This document shows, in pieces, positions 15,738-24,853 of a DNA stretch of 64,000 bases (the stretch's first letter is position 1; every line of letters begins with the position of its first letter). This DNA is from Bacteroides sedimenti (GTDB lineage Bacteria; Bacteroidota; Bacteroidia; Bacteroidales; Bacteroidaceae): the NCBI RefSeq assembly GCF_040365225.1, contig NZ_AP028055.1:868001-932000 (forward strand), in the 5' to 3' direction. The notes beneath the pieces were generated by a model. The model ran no database searches and was not told where the DNA came from. It saw nothing but the letters and a program-made list of their open reading frames with translations. The position numbers were made by a program, and so were the translations under genes.

Positions 15738-17057
15738 TTACAAGTCTTTAACTAATATCTCGCTGTTTCTTCTAGCGAATAAATCTCTCGATTCGATAAG
15801 AGCATTCCATTGATTATTGAATTTCTCGTCTTTATCTACCTTGAAATCCTCTGATCCTTTTGTGTCTATCCTGTCAAGAAGTAGTGCCACATTTATTTTA
15901 TTAATATCCATTGATGGAAGATACATAATGCTTTCGCTTTTTGTATCTTCAACCAATTCGTGAATCAGATTGATATCCTGTAACTGATTCAATATATGAT
16001 GAGTCAGCCTGATTGGAATTTTATGTTCCGATGATATTTCTTCTGCTGTATATGGCTTGTCTCCATTTTCAAATCGTTTACATATTAATGACATAATTAG
16101 TATGGATAGAAAATCGCGGTAACGTCTGCTTATATTTTTGGTGTCTTTTTCAAAATTGAAATTTTTTATATTTTGTCCTGCGTAAGTTAATTCTACTCCG
16201 AATAAACATATCGTCCATGAAATTTGAAGCCATAATAAAAAAAGAGGGATAGCAGCAAAACTACCATAAATAGCATTATATTTAGTGACAGATATCTGTC
16301 CGCTGATGTAGAGGAATTGAAAAGCCTGATATGCAGTCCCCACAATAATTCCCGAAATTAATGCATTTTTTAAACGAACTTTAGTATTTGGAATAAAAAC
16401 ATAAAGTGCCGTAAACATTCCCCAGGTAAGAGCAAACGGGATTAATCTCACCAGAAACTTTAAAAATGGCGCAAGCACTGCGAATCCTTCCATGCTTTTT
16501 ATCATGGTACTCATAAAGATAGTAAGACCACCGGATACAACAATCAAAATAGGCAAAAGTAGAAACATAGAAAAATAATCGGTTATTTTTCTGTAGAGAG
16601 TGCGTTGCTTTTTAACTTGCCAGATATTGTTGAAGGTAAGTTCGATATTAGCTGTTAGGTTAACAACTGTCCAAAGCAGCATTACCAAACCAACACCTAC
16701 GAATACGCCACTTTTGGTTTGTTTCAGATAGGAGTCAACAAAGCTGAGTATGGTTTCTGTAGCGACTTCCTGACTACCTAATCCAGATCTGACTTGTTCT
16801 TCCATCATATTGTCAAAACCGAAACCTCTGGCTATTGCAAATACAATTGCTAGAAGTGGAACAATCGAAAGTAATGTGCTATAGGTTAAAGCTGATGCCT
16901 TGTTCATGATACGGTCTGAAGTAAACCGACGAACCGCCAGAATAACCGTTTTTAAAATATTGTAGAAGGAGAATTTTGCATGAGTTACTTCACTCTCGGA
17001 TACACGCCAAATTTCATAGTTTACGAAATCGGATAGTTTTTTTATTCTCTTATTCAT
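15738..17057 (-). CDS. YihY/BrkB family inner-membrane protein
   Basis: A 439-residue protein. The first 300 residues hold about six membrane segments with the YihY/UPF0761 signature (NKASALTYSTLLSIVPLLA, about 52-70, and WLQISWTICLFGVELTYA). The last 140 residues are a soluble domain resembling a winged helix (KPYTAEEISSEHKIPIRLTHHIL). Older databases call this family 'ribonuclease BN', which is wrong for this protein; its function is not settled. It lies just downstream of rnpB on the same strand. Confidence 0.85.
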   Translation of the reverse strand: MNKRIKKLSDFVNYEIWRVSESEVTHAKFSFYNILKTVILAVRRFTSDRIMNKASALTYSTLLSIVPLLAIVFAIARGFGFDNMMEEQVRSGLGSQEVATETILSFVDSYLKQTKSGVFVGVGLVMLLWTVVNLTANIELTFNNIWQVKKQRTLYRKITDYFSMFLLLPILIVVSGGLTIFMSTMIKSMEGFAVLAPFLKFLVRLIPFALTWGMFTALYVFIPNTKVRLKNALISGIIVGTAYQAFQFLYISGQISVTKYNAIYGSFAAIPLFLLWLQISWTICLFGVELTYAGQNIKNFNFEKDTKNISRRYRDFLSILIMSLICKRFENGDKPYTAEEISSEHKIPIRLTHHILNQLQDINLIHELVEDTKSESIMYLPSMDINKINVALLLDRIDTKGSEDFKVDKDEKFNNQWNALIESRDLFARRNSEILVKDL

Positions 17058-17099
17058 AGCTTTAATCTAAAGTTGTTAAAGTATCAAGAAAAGAAAAAA

Positions 17100-17462
17100 A
17101 CAGCCAACCTGTAAGCCGGGTTCTGTACTTTATCTGAAAAAACAGATATAGTGTTTGTCATTTATCTGGACTTAATGTCACCATTAAATTCTAGCGGTCT
17201 ACCCTCCGACATGGGGCGAGCAGCCCTCATAACGCCGGTATACATGACCTTACAACTCCTAAGACGTACGGCTCTTATGTCGCCATAAGACCGGTAGGCT
17301 CTTACCCCACCTTCTCACCCTTACCCTCCGAAGAGTGGCGGTTATTTTCTTCTACGTTACTCTACCCTCACGAATAGCTTTCTGTTAGGAAGTAGGATGC
17401 TCTTTGTTGCCCGGACTTTCCTCCCGCATAATAAATATGCAAGCGACAAACCGGTCGACTGT
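17100..17462 (-). ncRNA. rnpB: RNase P RNA, bacterial class A
   Basis: The catalytic RNA of ribonuclease P, which matures tRNA 5' ends. On the minus strand the 5' part has the conserved GGGAGGAAAGTCCGGGC block (about 17414-17430) and the 3' part ends in AGAACCCGGCTTACAGGTTG (17105-17124), the two halves of the conserved P4 region. GAGGGTAAGGGTGAGAAGGT and GGTAGACCGCTAGAATT-type segments lie between. Ends are estimated to within a few bases. Confidence 0.97.
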
Positions 17463-17472
17463 TTTTCTTTTG

Positions 17473-17480
17473 CAAAATTA
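17473..17480 (-). promoter_or_regulatory. Promoter -7 box of rnpB
   Basis: TAATTTTG on the minus strand, about 11 nt before the predicted RNA 5' end. Confidence 0.6.
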
Positions 17481-17675
17481 GTGAAAATTATTGGGAAAGA
17501 CATCATGTTTATTTGAGAATTTACACCAATGATAGAGCGTTTCTGTTTTTATTGAATTTCCATTTTTAGAGACATGCTTGTTTATCATTTAATTAAAAAT
17601 GAATCTCATTACCAACTGTTTAAATTTTATTTGTTAATAATTCTAATAAAATGTATCTGTTGATAAAATAAATAA

Positions 17676-17683
17676 TATCTTTG
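17676..17683 (+). promoter_or_regulatory. Promoter -7 box of the muropeptide operon
   Basis: TATCTTTG, 40 nt before the start codon at 17723. Confidence 0.65.
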
Positions 17684-17722
17684 TGTATGTAGATAATTAT
17701 TTATACTTAGCAATTGGTCAAG

Positions 17723-18931
17723 ATGAAAAAAAGATGTTTTTTATTTCTTGCATTATTTTCTTTGCTATTATTAAGTAGCAATAGCAGTGCTTTAGCCGGA
17801 AAGCTTCCTAAGCGCCTCAAAGAAATTGTAGAAGTGGTTGAACAAAGGTATGCACCTGATAAACGAACAGCGGTTTTTGATCTTGAAATAAAAAAGAAAA
17901 GGAAAACGATAACATTAAATGGCATAACATCGGTTCCTGAAGCTAAATATGAATTGATAGACCAGCTCCATAAATTAAACAAGAAATATAAGATTGTTGA
18001 TAATTTCCGTTTATTGCCGGATAGTATGTTAGGTGATAAAGTATATGGGGTTGTGAATTTATCTGTCGCAAATATCCGCAGAAAAGTGAGTTTTGCCAGT
18101 GAAATGATGACACAGGCTTTATTGGGTACACCAGTAAAAATTCTTCAAGAAGATGAATGGTACAGGATACAAACTCCTGACGATTACATTTCATGGGTCA
18201 ATAGTTCAAGCGTTTATCCAATGAATAAGGCTCAATTTAACTCTTGGAATGCTGCAGATAAAATTGTGGTTACTTCACATTATGGATTTACATACGAAGA
18301 GCCGGATGTAAACTCTCAAACTGTTTCTGATTTGGTGAGTGGCTGTATTCTTAAATATGAAGGAGATTCCGGTAATTTTTATAAAGTCTCATATCCTGAT
18401 GGAAGAATAGCTTACTTATCTCAAAATGAAGGGATGTTGAAGACAAAATGGCAGAATCAGTTTAATTATAATGCTGATAATATTATTAAAACCTCGAAAA
18501 CATTTATGGGTATACCTTATTTGTGGGGAGGAACTTCTGCCAAAGGAATAGATTGCAGCGGATTTGTCAAAATCACAATGTTCTTAAATGGGATTATTTT
18601 GCCAAGAGATGCTTCCCAAATGGCCAAGGTAGGAGAAAAACTGGTAGTAGATAGTGTGTTTAGTAATCTGAAGCCGGGAGACCTGTTGTTCTTTGGACGA
18701 AAAGCAACTTCTGAGCAAAGTGAGCGTGTAATACATGTAGGAATTTATATCGGGAACCGTAAATTTATTCATTCGCAGGGATTTGTACACATCAGTAGTT
18801 TTAATCCGGAAGATAAAGAATTTGATGAATATAATCTTAACCGGTTTTTAGGTGCCAACCGAATACTTGGACATCTAAATTCCCCGGGCATTACTACTAT
18901 ACAAACAAATCCATTCTATCAACTTCAATAA
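17723..18931 (+). CDS. NlpC/P60 family D-glutamyl endopeptidase (SH3-containing)
   Basis: A 402-residue exported cysteine peptidase that should cut the gamma-D-Glu to diamino-acid bond in cell-wall peptides. A signal peptide (1-25) is followed by a helical N-domain, bacterial SH3-like repeats (about 100-255), then the NlpC/P60 domain: catalytic Cys in GIDCSGFVK (about 274-282), His in RVIHVGIYIG and a third polar residue in FIHSQG. This is the YkfC-like arrangement. The next gene is a dipeptide epimerase, which acts on the L-Ala-D-Glu released by such enzymes, so the pair supports muropeptide salvage. MKKRC is chosen as start over an ATG three codons upstream. Confidence 0.9.
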   Translation: MKKRCFLFLALFSLLLLSSNSSALAGKLPKRLKEIVEVVEQRYAPDKRTAVFDLEIKKKRKTITLNGITSVPEAKYELIDQLHKLNKKYKIVDNFRLLPDSMLGDKVYGVVNLSVANIRRKVSFASEMMTQALLGTPVKILQEDEWYRIQTPDDYISWVNSSSVYPMNKAQFNSWNAADKIVVTSHYGFTYEEPDVNSQTVSDLVSGCILKYEGDSGNFYKVSYPDGRIAYLSQNEGMLKTKWQNQFNYNADNIIKTSKTFMGIPYLWGGTSAKGIDCSGFVKITMFLNGIILPRDASQMAKVGEKLVVDSVFSNLKPGDLLFFGRKATSEQSERVIHVGIYIGNRKFIHSQGFVHISSFNPEDKEFDEYNLNRFLGANRILGHLNSPGITTIQTNPFYQLQ

Positions 18932-18941
18932 AAATATAACC

Positions 18942-20096
18942 ATGGGTCAGGACAGAAGACAATTTATAAAAACTGCAGCCTTGGCAGCGATTGGCTCCGG
19001 CATGGCAATGCAAAATGCATTTTCCGGAGAATCGGCGAATTCAATTTTCTCAATTAACAAACTTACCTCTTCAAACAAAATGAAACTAACTTTCCGTCCG
19101 TACGATTTACAACTAAAACATGTCTTTACTGTTGCCACATATTCACGAACTACAACTCCGGATGTTCAGGTGGAAATTGAATACGAGGGGATTACTGGGT
19201 ATGGTGAAGCCTCTATGCCGCCTTATCTGGGAGAGTCGGTTGAGTCGGTAATGAATTTCCTGAAAAAAGTAAATCTGGAACAGTTTAATGATCCTTTCCA
19301 ACTGGAGGATATTTTAGCTTATGTAGATGGAATTATGCCTGGGAATACCGCTGCGAAAGCTTCTGTAGATATTGCTCTTCATGATTTAGTGGGTAAACTT
19401 CTGAATGCTCCTTGGTACAAAATATGGGGGCTGAATAAAGATAAAGCACCTTCTACTACTTATACAATTGGTATTGACACAGCTGACGTTGTAAGACAAA
19501 AAACACAGGAGGTAGCTGGACAGTTCAATATTCTGAAAGTAAAATTAGGAAGAGAGAATGATAAGGAAATAATCAATACTATTCGTTCTGTGAGCAAATT
19601 GCCGATAGCTGTCGATGCAAATCAAGGATGGAAAGATAAGTACCAGGCTTTGGATATGATTTTGTGGCTTAAGGAACAGGGGATTGTTATGGTGGAACAA
19701 CCTATGCCAAAGACCCAACTGGACGACATTGCTTGGGTAACTCAGCAAAGTCCACTTCCTATTTTTGCAGATGAATCACTTCAGCGGTTAAGTGATGTGC
19801 CCAAGATTAAAGGAGCATTTTCTGGCATTAATATAAAATTGATGAAATGTACCGGAATGCGAGAAGCCTGGAAGATGGTTACATTAGGAAGATCTTTGGG
19901 GATGAAAGTTATGGTGGGATGTATGACTGAAACATCTTGTGCGGTTTCGGCTGCAGCTCAATTGTCTCCAGCCGTTGATTTTGCTGATTTGGATGGAAAT
20001 CTGCTTATCTCTAACGATCTGTTCAAAGGGATGGAAGTTGTTAAGGGGAAAATTACGCTGAATGACCTTCCTGGAATTGGAATTAAGAAATTATAA
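18942..20096 (+). CDS. Tat-exported dipeptide epimerase (L-Ala-D/L-Glu type), enolase superfamily
   Basis: A 384-residue enolase-superfamily enzyme. The active-site set is visible: the catalytic KVKLGR lysine, metal ligands in VDANQGW, VEQPM and ADES, and the second lysine in IKLMKCTG. It starts with a twin-arginine signal (DRRQFIKTAALAAIGSG, residues 4-20), so it is folded before export to the periplasm. Epimerases next to NlpC/P60 endopeptidases usually interconvert L-Ala-D-Glu and L-Ala-L-Glu. It lies 10 bp after the endopeptidase gene. The substrate is inferred from context, not from residues alone. Confidence 0.88.
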   Translation: MGQDRRQFIKTAALAAIGSGMAMQNAFSGESANSIFSINKLTSSNKMKLTFRPYDLQLKHVFTVATYSRTTTPDVQVEIEYEGITGYGEASMPPYLGESVESVMNFLKKVNLEQFNDPFQLEDILAYVDGIMPGNTAAKASVDIALHDLVGKLLNAPWYKIWGLNKDKAPSTTYTIGIDTADVVRQKTQEVAGQFNILKVKLGRENDKEIINTIRSVSKLPIAVDANQGWKDKYQALDMILWLKEQGIVMVEQPMPKTQLDDIAWVTQQSPLPIFADESLQRLSDVPKIKGAFSGINIKLMKCTGMREAWKMVTLGRSLGMKVMVGCMTETSCAVSAAAQLSPAVDFADLDGNLLISNDLFKGMEVVKGKITLNDLPGIGIKKL

Positions 20097-20218
20097 AAGA
20101 ATATGGAATAATCTTCCCTTGTTTGCGGCAGATATTCTTGATATTCCTATTGTTCTGTTTGTATAAAGTAAAATCTTGCAAGGACAAATCATTTATGAAT
20201 TAGATAAATAACTGTAAT

Positions 20219-21544
20219 ATGGGAATAAAATACTGGCTAGGCTTGTGTGGACTATTTGTATTTACCGGTTGTGCAACTCGTATTAGCCAAAAAGGTGATT
20301 TTGAACAGGAAAAGATGAGTCGTATCCGGCTTGATTTTACAAAAACCAAAGAGCAGGTAACAGATTATATACGTAAATATATTCCAGATGTAACCAAAGA
20401 ACAGTTATTGCAATGGGAAAATGAAAAATCATTGGAATGCATAACTATTGATGGTCAGAAAATGTATTTTTATAATGCTGCACCTAATCTTTTTAGAATT
20501 AATAAGGAAGCCGCGGAAATAAAGCTTGCAAAAGACGGAGTTGTACTTGATGGAAAAGATTTAGTGAACTTAACTCATGTGCCCCAAGTTGTCAATGAGG
20601 TTAAATCGAGCCAAAAAAACATAGTGCACCCTGTCAGAATGAGAGTTAAGTATACTTTAACGGTAAAACCGGGTGTGGTTCCTGAAGGGGAGATTATTCG
20701 CTGCTGGCTTCCATTTCCACGTACTGATCAGTCTCGTCAGACAGATGTAAAATTGCTTGCTACCAGTGAAAAGAAGTATACCATCGCTCCTGCAAAATAC
20801 AAACATTCCACTCTTTATATGGAAAAAAAACAGGAAAAAGAGAAGCCAACTCTCTTTTCTGCTGAATATGAATATACTTCTTCTGCAGAATGGCACCCAC
20901 TTAAGCCAGAGGATATATTGCCATATAATAAGAAAACTGCTATATACAGAGAATACACCTCTGAAAGGAATAGTCACATCCTTTTTACTCCACGCATTAA
21001 AGCATTGGCTAAACAGCTTGTGGGTGATGAACAGAATCCATTACTTAAAGTAAAGCGGATTTATGAATGGATCAACCAAATACCGTGGGCTTCGGCAAGA
21101 GAATATTCCACATTGGATAATATACCCGAATATGTGCTGGAAAATAAACATGGTGATTGTGGGCAGGTTAGTTTATTGTTTATTACCTTAGCCAGATACT
21201 GCGGTATTCCGGCCCGATTTCAAAGTGGATTTATGATGCATCCTGGAGGTAAAAATATGCACGACTGGGCAGAAGTCTATTTTGAAGGACCGGGATGGGT
21301 TCCTGTCGATCAGTCATTCGGAATCTTTCCTTCAAACAATGACGATGAGAAATATTTCTTCATGTCCGGAATCGATTCATATCGGATGATTGTGAATGAT
21401 GAATATTCTTGTGATCTATTCCCGAAAAAGCGTTTTCCACGTAGTGAAACCGTCGATTTTCAGAGAGGAGAGGTAGAGTGGAGAGGAGGAAATCTGTATT
21501 TCAATAAATGGAACTGGAATCTTGAAATTGAATATTTGAAATAA
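20219..21544 (+). CDS. Transglutaminase-like lipoprotein
   Basis: A 441-residue lipoprotein (lipobox FTGC, Cys19). The C-terminal half is a transglutaminase-like cysteine-protease fold: Cys in GDCGQVSLLF (about 310-319), His in MHDWAEVYFEG and Asp in WVPVDQSFG. In bacteria this fold usually hydrolyses peptide or amide bonds. The N-terminal 150 residues are specific to the family and unassigned. It is 122 bp after the epimerase on the same strand and probably belongs to the same envelope and muropeptide function, with uncertain substrate. Confidence 0.85.
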   Translation: MGIKYWLGLCGLFVFTGCATRISQKGDFEQEKMSRIRLDFTKTKEQVTDYIRKYIPDVTKEQLLQWENEKSLECITIDGQKMYFYNAAPNLFRINKEAAEIKLAKDGVVLDGKDLVNLTHVPQVVNEVKSSQKNIVHPVRMRVKYTLTVKPGVVPEGEIIRCWLPFPRTDQSRQTDVKLLATSEKKYTIAPAKYKHSTLYMEKKQEKEKPTLFSAEYEYTSSAEWHPLKPEDILPYNKKTAIYREYTSERNSHILFTPRIKALAKQLVGDEQNPLLKVKRIYEWINQIPWASAREYSTLDNIPEYVLENKHGDCGQVSLLFITLARYCGIPARFQSGFMMHPGGKNMHDWAEVYFEGPGWVPVDQSFGIFPSNNDDEKYFFMSGIDSYRMIVNDEYSCDLFPKKRFPRSETVDFQRGEVEWRGGNLYFNKWNWNLEIEYLK

Positions 21545-21751
21545 ATTGTATAAGTTGCTTTTTTTATTCCTCATCTAATGAATGTAAAATTGTCAGTCTC
21601 TGTCGTTAAGCGCTGTTAAGTGTCAGATTTCTGTGTTAAAATATAGCAAAAATGAATGACAAGGTGAATAGTTGAATGATTTTTGTTCTTATTTTAACGT
21701 CGATAATGTTAAGGACTAATCAGATATTAACAAATTTAATGGAAAAACAAT

Positions 21752-23251
21752 ATGAAACAGACAACAAAAAACATTTTAGGCCTGGGATTTGTAGTTGCTA
21801 TCAGTTCGGGAGTAGCCGGAGTTACGACTTACTCATTAGTTGCTCCTAAAAAAGGAAATACCTCATATGAGGAGATGTTTCAACAGAATCCGAATGTGCG
21901 TCGCGCCAGCTTTAATGCTTCAGAAGGAGGCCCGGTTGATCTTACATTTGCAGCCGAAAATTCAATTCATGCTGTAGTTCACATAAAATCAACTATAAAT
22001 GCAAAGACTACTACAGTAGAGGTGCAAGATCCGTTTGCTGATTTCTTTGGTGACTTCTTCGGAAATGGTGGCGGACGTCAGCAGAGAAAAGTTCAACAGC
22101 CTCCGAAAGTGGGCATAGGATCCGGGGTTATAATCTCAAAAGATGGTTATATTGTCACTAATAATCATGTGATTGATGATAGTGATGTTATAACGGTTAC
22201 ACTGAATGATAAAAGAGAATTTAAGGCTCGCCTGATTGGAGCTGATGCTGCAACTGACCTTGCTTTGATTAAGATAGAAGGAAATGATTTCCCAACTCTT
22301 CCGGTAGGAAATTCAGATGATTTGAAAGTGGGTGAGTGGGTGCTTGCAGTAGGTAATCCGTTAAACCTCTCTTCAACAGTGACAGCTGGTATTGTTAGTG
22401 CAAAGGCACGCAATCTTGGTATGGGAGGTGGAGGAATAGAATCCTTCATTCAGACTGATGCAGCAATAAACCAGGGAAACAGTGGCGGCGCTTTGGTAAA
22501 TACCCGTGGTGAACTTATCGGAATTAACTCGGCAATCTATTCGCCAACAGGATCGTATGCAGGGTATGGATTTGCTATTCCAACAACCATTATGAAAAAA
22601 GTAGTAGCCGATCTTAAAGAATATGGAACCGTGCAGCGTGCGTTATTGGGAATCAAGGGAGGTGATAATAGTGCCGAACTTTCAAAGGAAAAAGATCTGG
22701 GAGTTATTGATGGCGTTTATGTTGATGAAGTAACAGAGGGAGGATCTGCTGCAGATGCCGGATTGAAACAAAAGGATGTAATTGTGGGAATTAATGGCAA
22801 AGAGATCAAATCAATGGCTGAATTGCAGGAAACAATTACCCGATTGACTCCTGGAACTAAGATTAAAGTCAAGATAATTCGTGATAAAAAGGAGAAAACA
22901 ATTGATGTAACTTTGAAAAACTCACAAGGAACTACCAAGGTGGTTAAAAACGCTGGAATGGAGATTCTTGGTGCAGCATTCAGAGAGGTTCCAAATGATT
23001 TGAAAGAGCAGTTGAAACTATCCTATGGATTGGAAGTTACCGGACTTGAAAGTGGAAAAATGAAGGAAGCTGGAATTACAAAAGGATTTATAATCCTGAA
23101 AGCAAACGGCCAACCGGTAAAAAGCACTTCCGACCTGGAGAATATATTAAAAGCTGCAACTCAATCTCCCGAACAGGTGTTATTTATGACCGGAATGTAT
23201 CCATCTGGCAAACGAGCAAATTTTGCAGTGGATTTGTCCTCTAAAGAATAA
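21752..23251 (+). CDS. degP: DegP/HtrA-type periplasmic serine protease
   Basis: A 499-residue Do-family protease and chaperone that removes misfolded envelope proteins. The N-terminal segment (residues 8-30) is an uncleaved anchor or signal. The trypsin-like domain has His in TNNHVID, Asp in ATDLALIK and Ser in QGNSGGALVN, followed by two PDZ domains (about 295-390 and 400-490). A Gly-rich loop (FFGNGGGRQQRK) is in the usual place for the regulatory LA loop. No TAnnTTTG box is evident upstream, which could mean control by an alternative (envelope-stress) sigma factor. Terminator at 23280-23326. Confidence 0.94.
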   Translation: MKQTTKNILGLGFVVAISSGVAGVTTYSLVAPKKGNTSYEEMFQQNPNVRRASFNASEGGPVDLTFAAENSIHAVVHIKSTINAKTTTVEVQDPFADFFGDFFGNGGGRQQRKVQQPPKVGIGSGVIISKDGYIVTNNHVIDDSDVITVTLNDKREFKARLIGADAATDLALIKIEGNDFPTLPVGNSDDLKVGEWVLAVGNPLNLSSTVTAGIVSAKARNLGMGGGGIESFIQTDAAINQGNSGGALVNTRGELIGINSAIYSPTGSYAGYGFAIPTTIMKKVVADLKEYGTVQRALLGIKGGDNSAELSKEKDLGVIDGVYVDEVTEGGSAADAGLKQKDVIVGINGKEIKSMAELQETITRLTPGTKIKVKIIRDKKEKTIDVTLKNSQGTTKVVKNAGMEILGAAFREVPNDLKEQLKLSYGLEVTGLESGKMKEAGITKGFIILKANGQPVKSTSDLENILKAATQSPEQVLFMTGMYPSGKRANFAVDLSSKE

Positions 23252-23279
23252 AAAATCATGATTATTTAAACTAAAATTG

Positions 23280-23326
23280 CCCGGATTTGTTTTAGATATC
23301 GGATATTTAATAAAATCCGGGTTTTT
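23280..23326 (+). terminator. Terminator of degP
   Basis: CCCGGATTT (23280-23288) pairs with AAATCCGGG (23313-23321), followed by TTTTT. Confidence 0.85.
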
Positions 23327-23392
23327 AGCATTTATTTATCGTGTAAAAATACAAATTTGCGTTATATATTCGTTAAAATGAATATTTTATTG

Positions 23393-23400
23393 TAACTTTG
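23393..23400 (+). promoter_or_regulatory. Promoter -7 box of rpoD
   Basis: TAACTTTG, 24 nt before the start at 23425, with TTAAAA in the -33 region. Confidence 0.7.
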
Positions 23401-23424
23401 CACCTTCAAATTTGTTTTATAAGC

Positions 23425-24285
23425 ATGAGACAATTAAAGATTACCAAAAGTATCACTAACAGGGAGAGCGCTTCTCTTGATAAGTATTTGCAGGAAATCG
23501 GCCGTGAGGATCTGATTACTGTAGAAGAGGAAGTAGAACTCGCCCAACGCATTCGTAAGGGAGATCGTGTGGCATTAGAAAAACTGACACGTGCTAATCT
23601 CCGTTTCGTTGTATCAGTAGCTAAACAGTACCAGAACCAAGGCTTAAGTTTGCCGGATTTAATCAATGAGGGTAACCTGGGATTGATTAAAGCTGCTGAG
23701 AAGTTTGATGAAACGCGTGGATTTAAATTTATCAGTTATGCCGTATGGTGGATCCGTCAATCAATTCTTCAGGCTTTGGCAGAGCAGTCTCGTATTGTTC
23801 GCCTACCGCTCAATCAGGTTGGTTCCTTAAATAAAATCAGTAAGGCCTTCTCTAAATTTGAGCAGGAAAATGAACGTAAACCATCACCTGAAGAACTGGC
23901 AGATGAACTGGATATCCCGGTCGACAAAATATCGGATACACTGAAAGTGTCGGGAAGACATATTTCCGTGGATGCCCCTTTTGTTGAAGGTGAGGATAAT
24001 AGCCTGCTGGATGTGTTGGTTAATGATGATTCACCAATGGCGGATCGTTCTCTGGTTAATGAATCTCTTGCGAAGGAAATTGATAGAGCTCTATCTACGT
24101 TGACCGAAAGAGAAAAGGAGATAATCCAGATGTTTTTCGGTATTGAAACGCAGGAAATGACGTTAGAAGAAATTGGCGACAAGTTTGGACTCACACGTGA
24201 GCGCGTTCGCCAGATTAAAGAAAAAGCGATTAGAAGATTAAGACAGAATTCGCGTAGTAAATTGCTCAAATCTTATTTGGGATAA
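23425..24285 (+). CDS. rpoD: Primary RNA polymerase sigma factor (short Bacteroidetes type)
   Basis: A 286-residue sigma-70 protein lacking the long region 1.1 of proteobacterial RpoD, as in the Bacteroidetes primary sigma factor (sigma-ABfr). Region 1.2 is ASLDKYLQEIGREDL; region 2 includes NLRFVVSVAKQYQNQGLSL and the -10-binding helix ending in YAVWWIRQSILQAL; region 4 has the helix-turn-helix TLEEIGDKFGLTRERVRQIK. It is the factor expected to read the TAnnTTTG promoters found across this window. The MRQL start is chosen because the frame's earlier start lies in the -7 box. Confidence 0.96.
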   Translation: MRQLKITKSITNRESASLDKYLQEIGREDLITVEEEVELAQRIRKGDRVALEKLTRANLRFVVSVAKQYQNQGLSLPDLINEGNLGLIKAAEKFDETRGFKFISYAVWWIRQSILQALAEQSRIVRLPLNQVGSLNKISKAFSKFEQENERKPSPEELADELDIPVDKISDTLKVSGRHISVDAPFVEGEDNSLLDVLVNDDSPMADRSLVNESLAKEIDRALSTLTEREKEIIQMFFGIETQEMTLEEIGDKFGLTRERVRQIKEKAIRRLRQNSRSKLLKSYLG

Positions 24286-24315
24286 GTAAGAAAATCAATT
24301 TTTGGAAAAATTATA

Positions 24316-24355
24316 TAAAGCCGGTTGGTCATAAAGATCTTCCGGCTTTATTTTT
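24316..24355 (+). terminator. Terminator of rpoD
   Basis: TAAAGCCGG (24316-24324) pairs with CCGGCTTTA (24342-24350), followed by TTTTT. Confidence 0.88.
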
Positions 24356-24368
24356 ATCTCGTTTTTAC

Positions 24369-24398
24369 TTTGGCGTTGTCTGCTTTTAGTTATCTTTG
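24369..24398 (+). promoter_or_regulatory. Promoter of small exported protein and C11 genes
   Basis: TTTG (24369-24372), 18-nt spacer, TATCTTTG (24391-24398), 26 nt before the start at 24424. Confidence 0.7.
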
Positions 24399-24423
24399 TG
24401 ACACAAATTAAAGATATATGTAT

Positions 24424-24825
24424 ATGAAATTTATAAAAAATGTTTTTCCAGCAGTGCTCATGATATTACTGCTTTCTTCTTTTTCATTCCTGGGAAAAGG
24501 AAATAAACAAAAACCTGTATATGCTTTTGGTGTTTCGGCATCATTCACAGATTCTATAGTTTATTATACAGAAATACAGCAGCTGGATAGCGTACATCTG
24601 ACAAAAGATGGCTTTCTTCCCAAAAGAGATGCCTACAGTGCACAGCTGAAACTATTTTTGGAAAACAGAGGTGAGGCTGGCCGTACTTGCATGATTTATT
24701 TTTCTAACAGCAAAAAAACTATAAACAAAGAGTTTGATAAAATAACAAAACGATATAAGAATAAAAAATCAGTTTCTTTTCAGAAAATCACGGCTAACGA
24801 TTTTCAGTTCAAAAAGCCTGAATAA
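24424..24825 (+). CDS. Small exported protein of unknown function
   Basis: A 133-residue protein with a signal peptide (1-23). The mature part has an internal 'YAFGVSASFTDSIVYYTEIQ' beta-type segment, a basic C-terminal region and one Cys. I do not recognise the family. It has a good promoter, sits between rpoD and a C11 peptidase gene 28 bp downstream, and is probably co-transcribed with the latter. Confidence 0.75.
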   Translation: MKFIKNVFPAVLMILLLSSFSFLGKGNKQKPVYAFGVSASFTDSIVYYTEIQQLDSVHLTKDGFLPKRDAYSAQLKLFLENRGEAGRTCMIYFSNSKKTINKEFDKITKRYKNKKSVSFQKITANDFQFKKPE

Positions 24826-24853
24826 TAGTTTCAATATAAGATTTGTTTAGCTG

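Noticed and set aside
15738..17057. Ribonuclease BN
   Set aside because: The protein is of the YihY membrane family, which was mislabelled as RNase BN in older databases.
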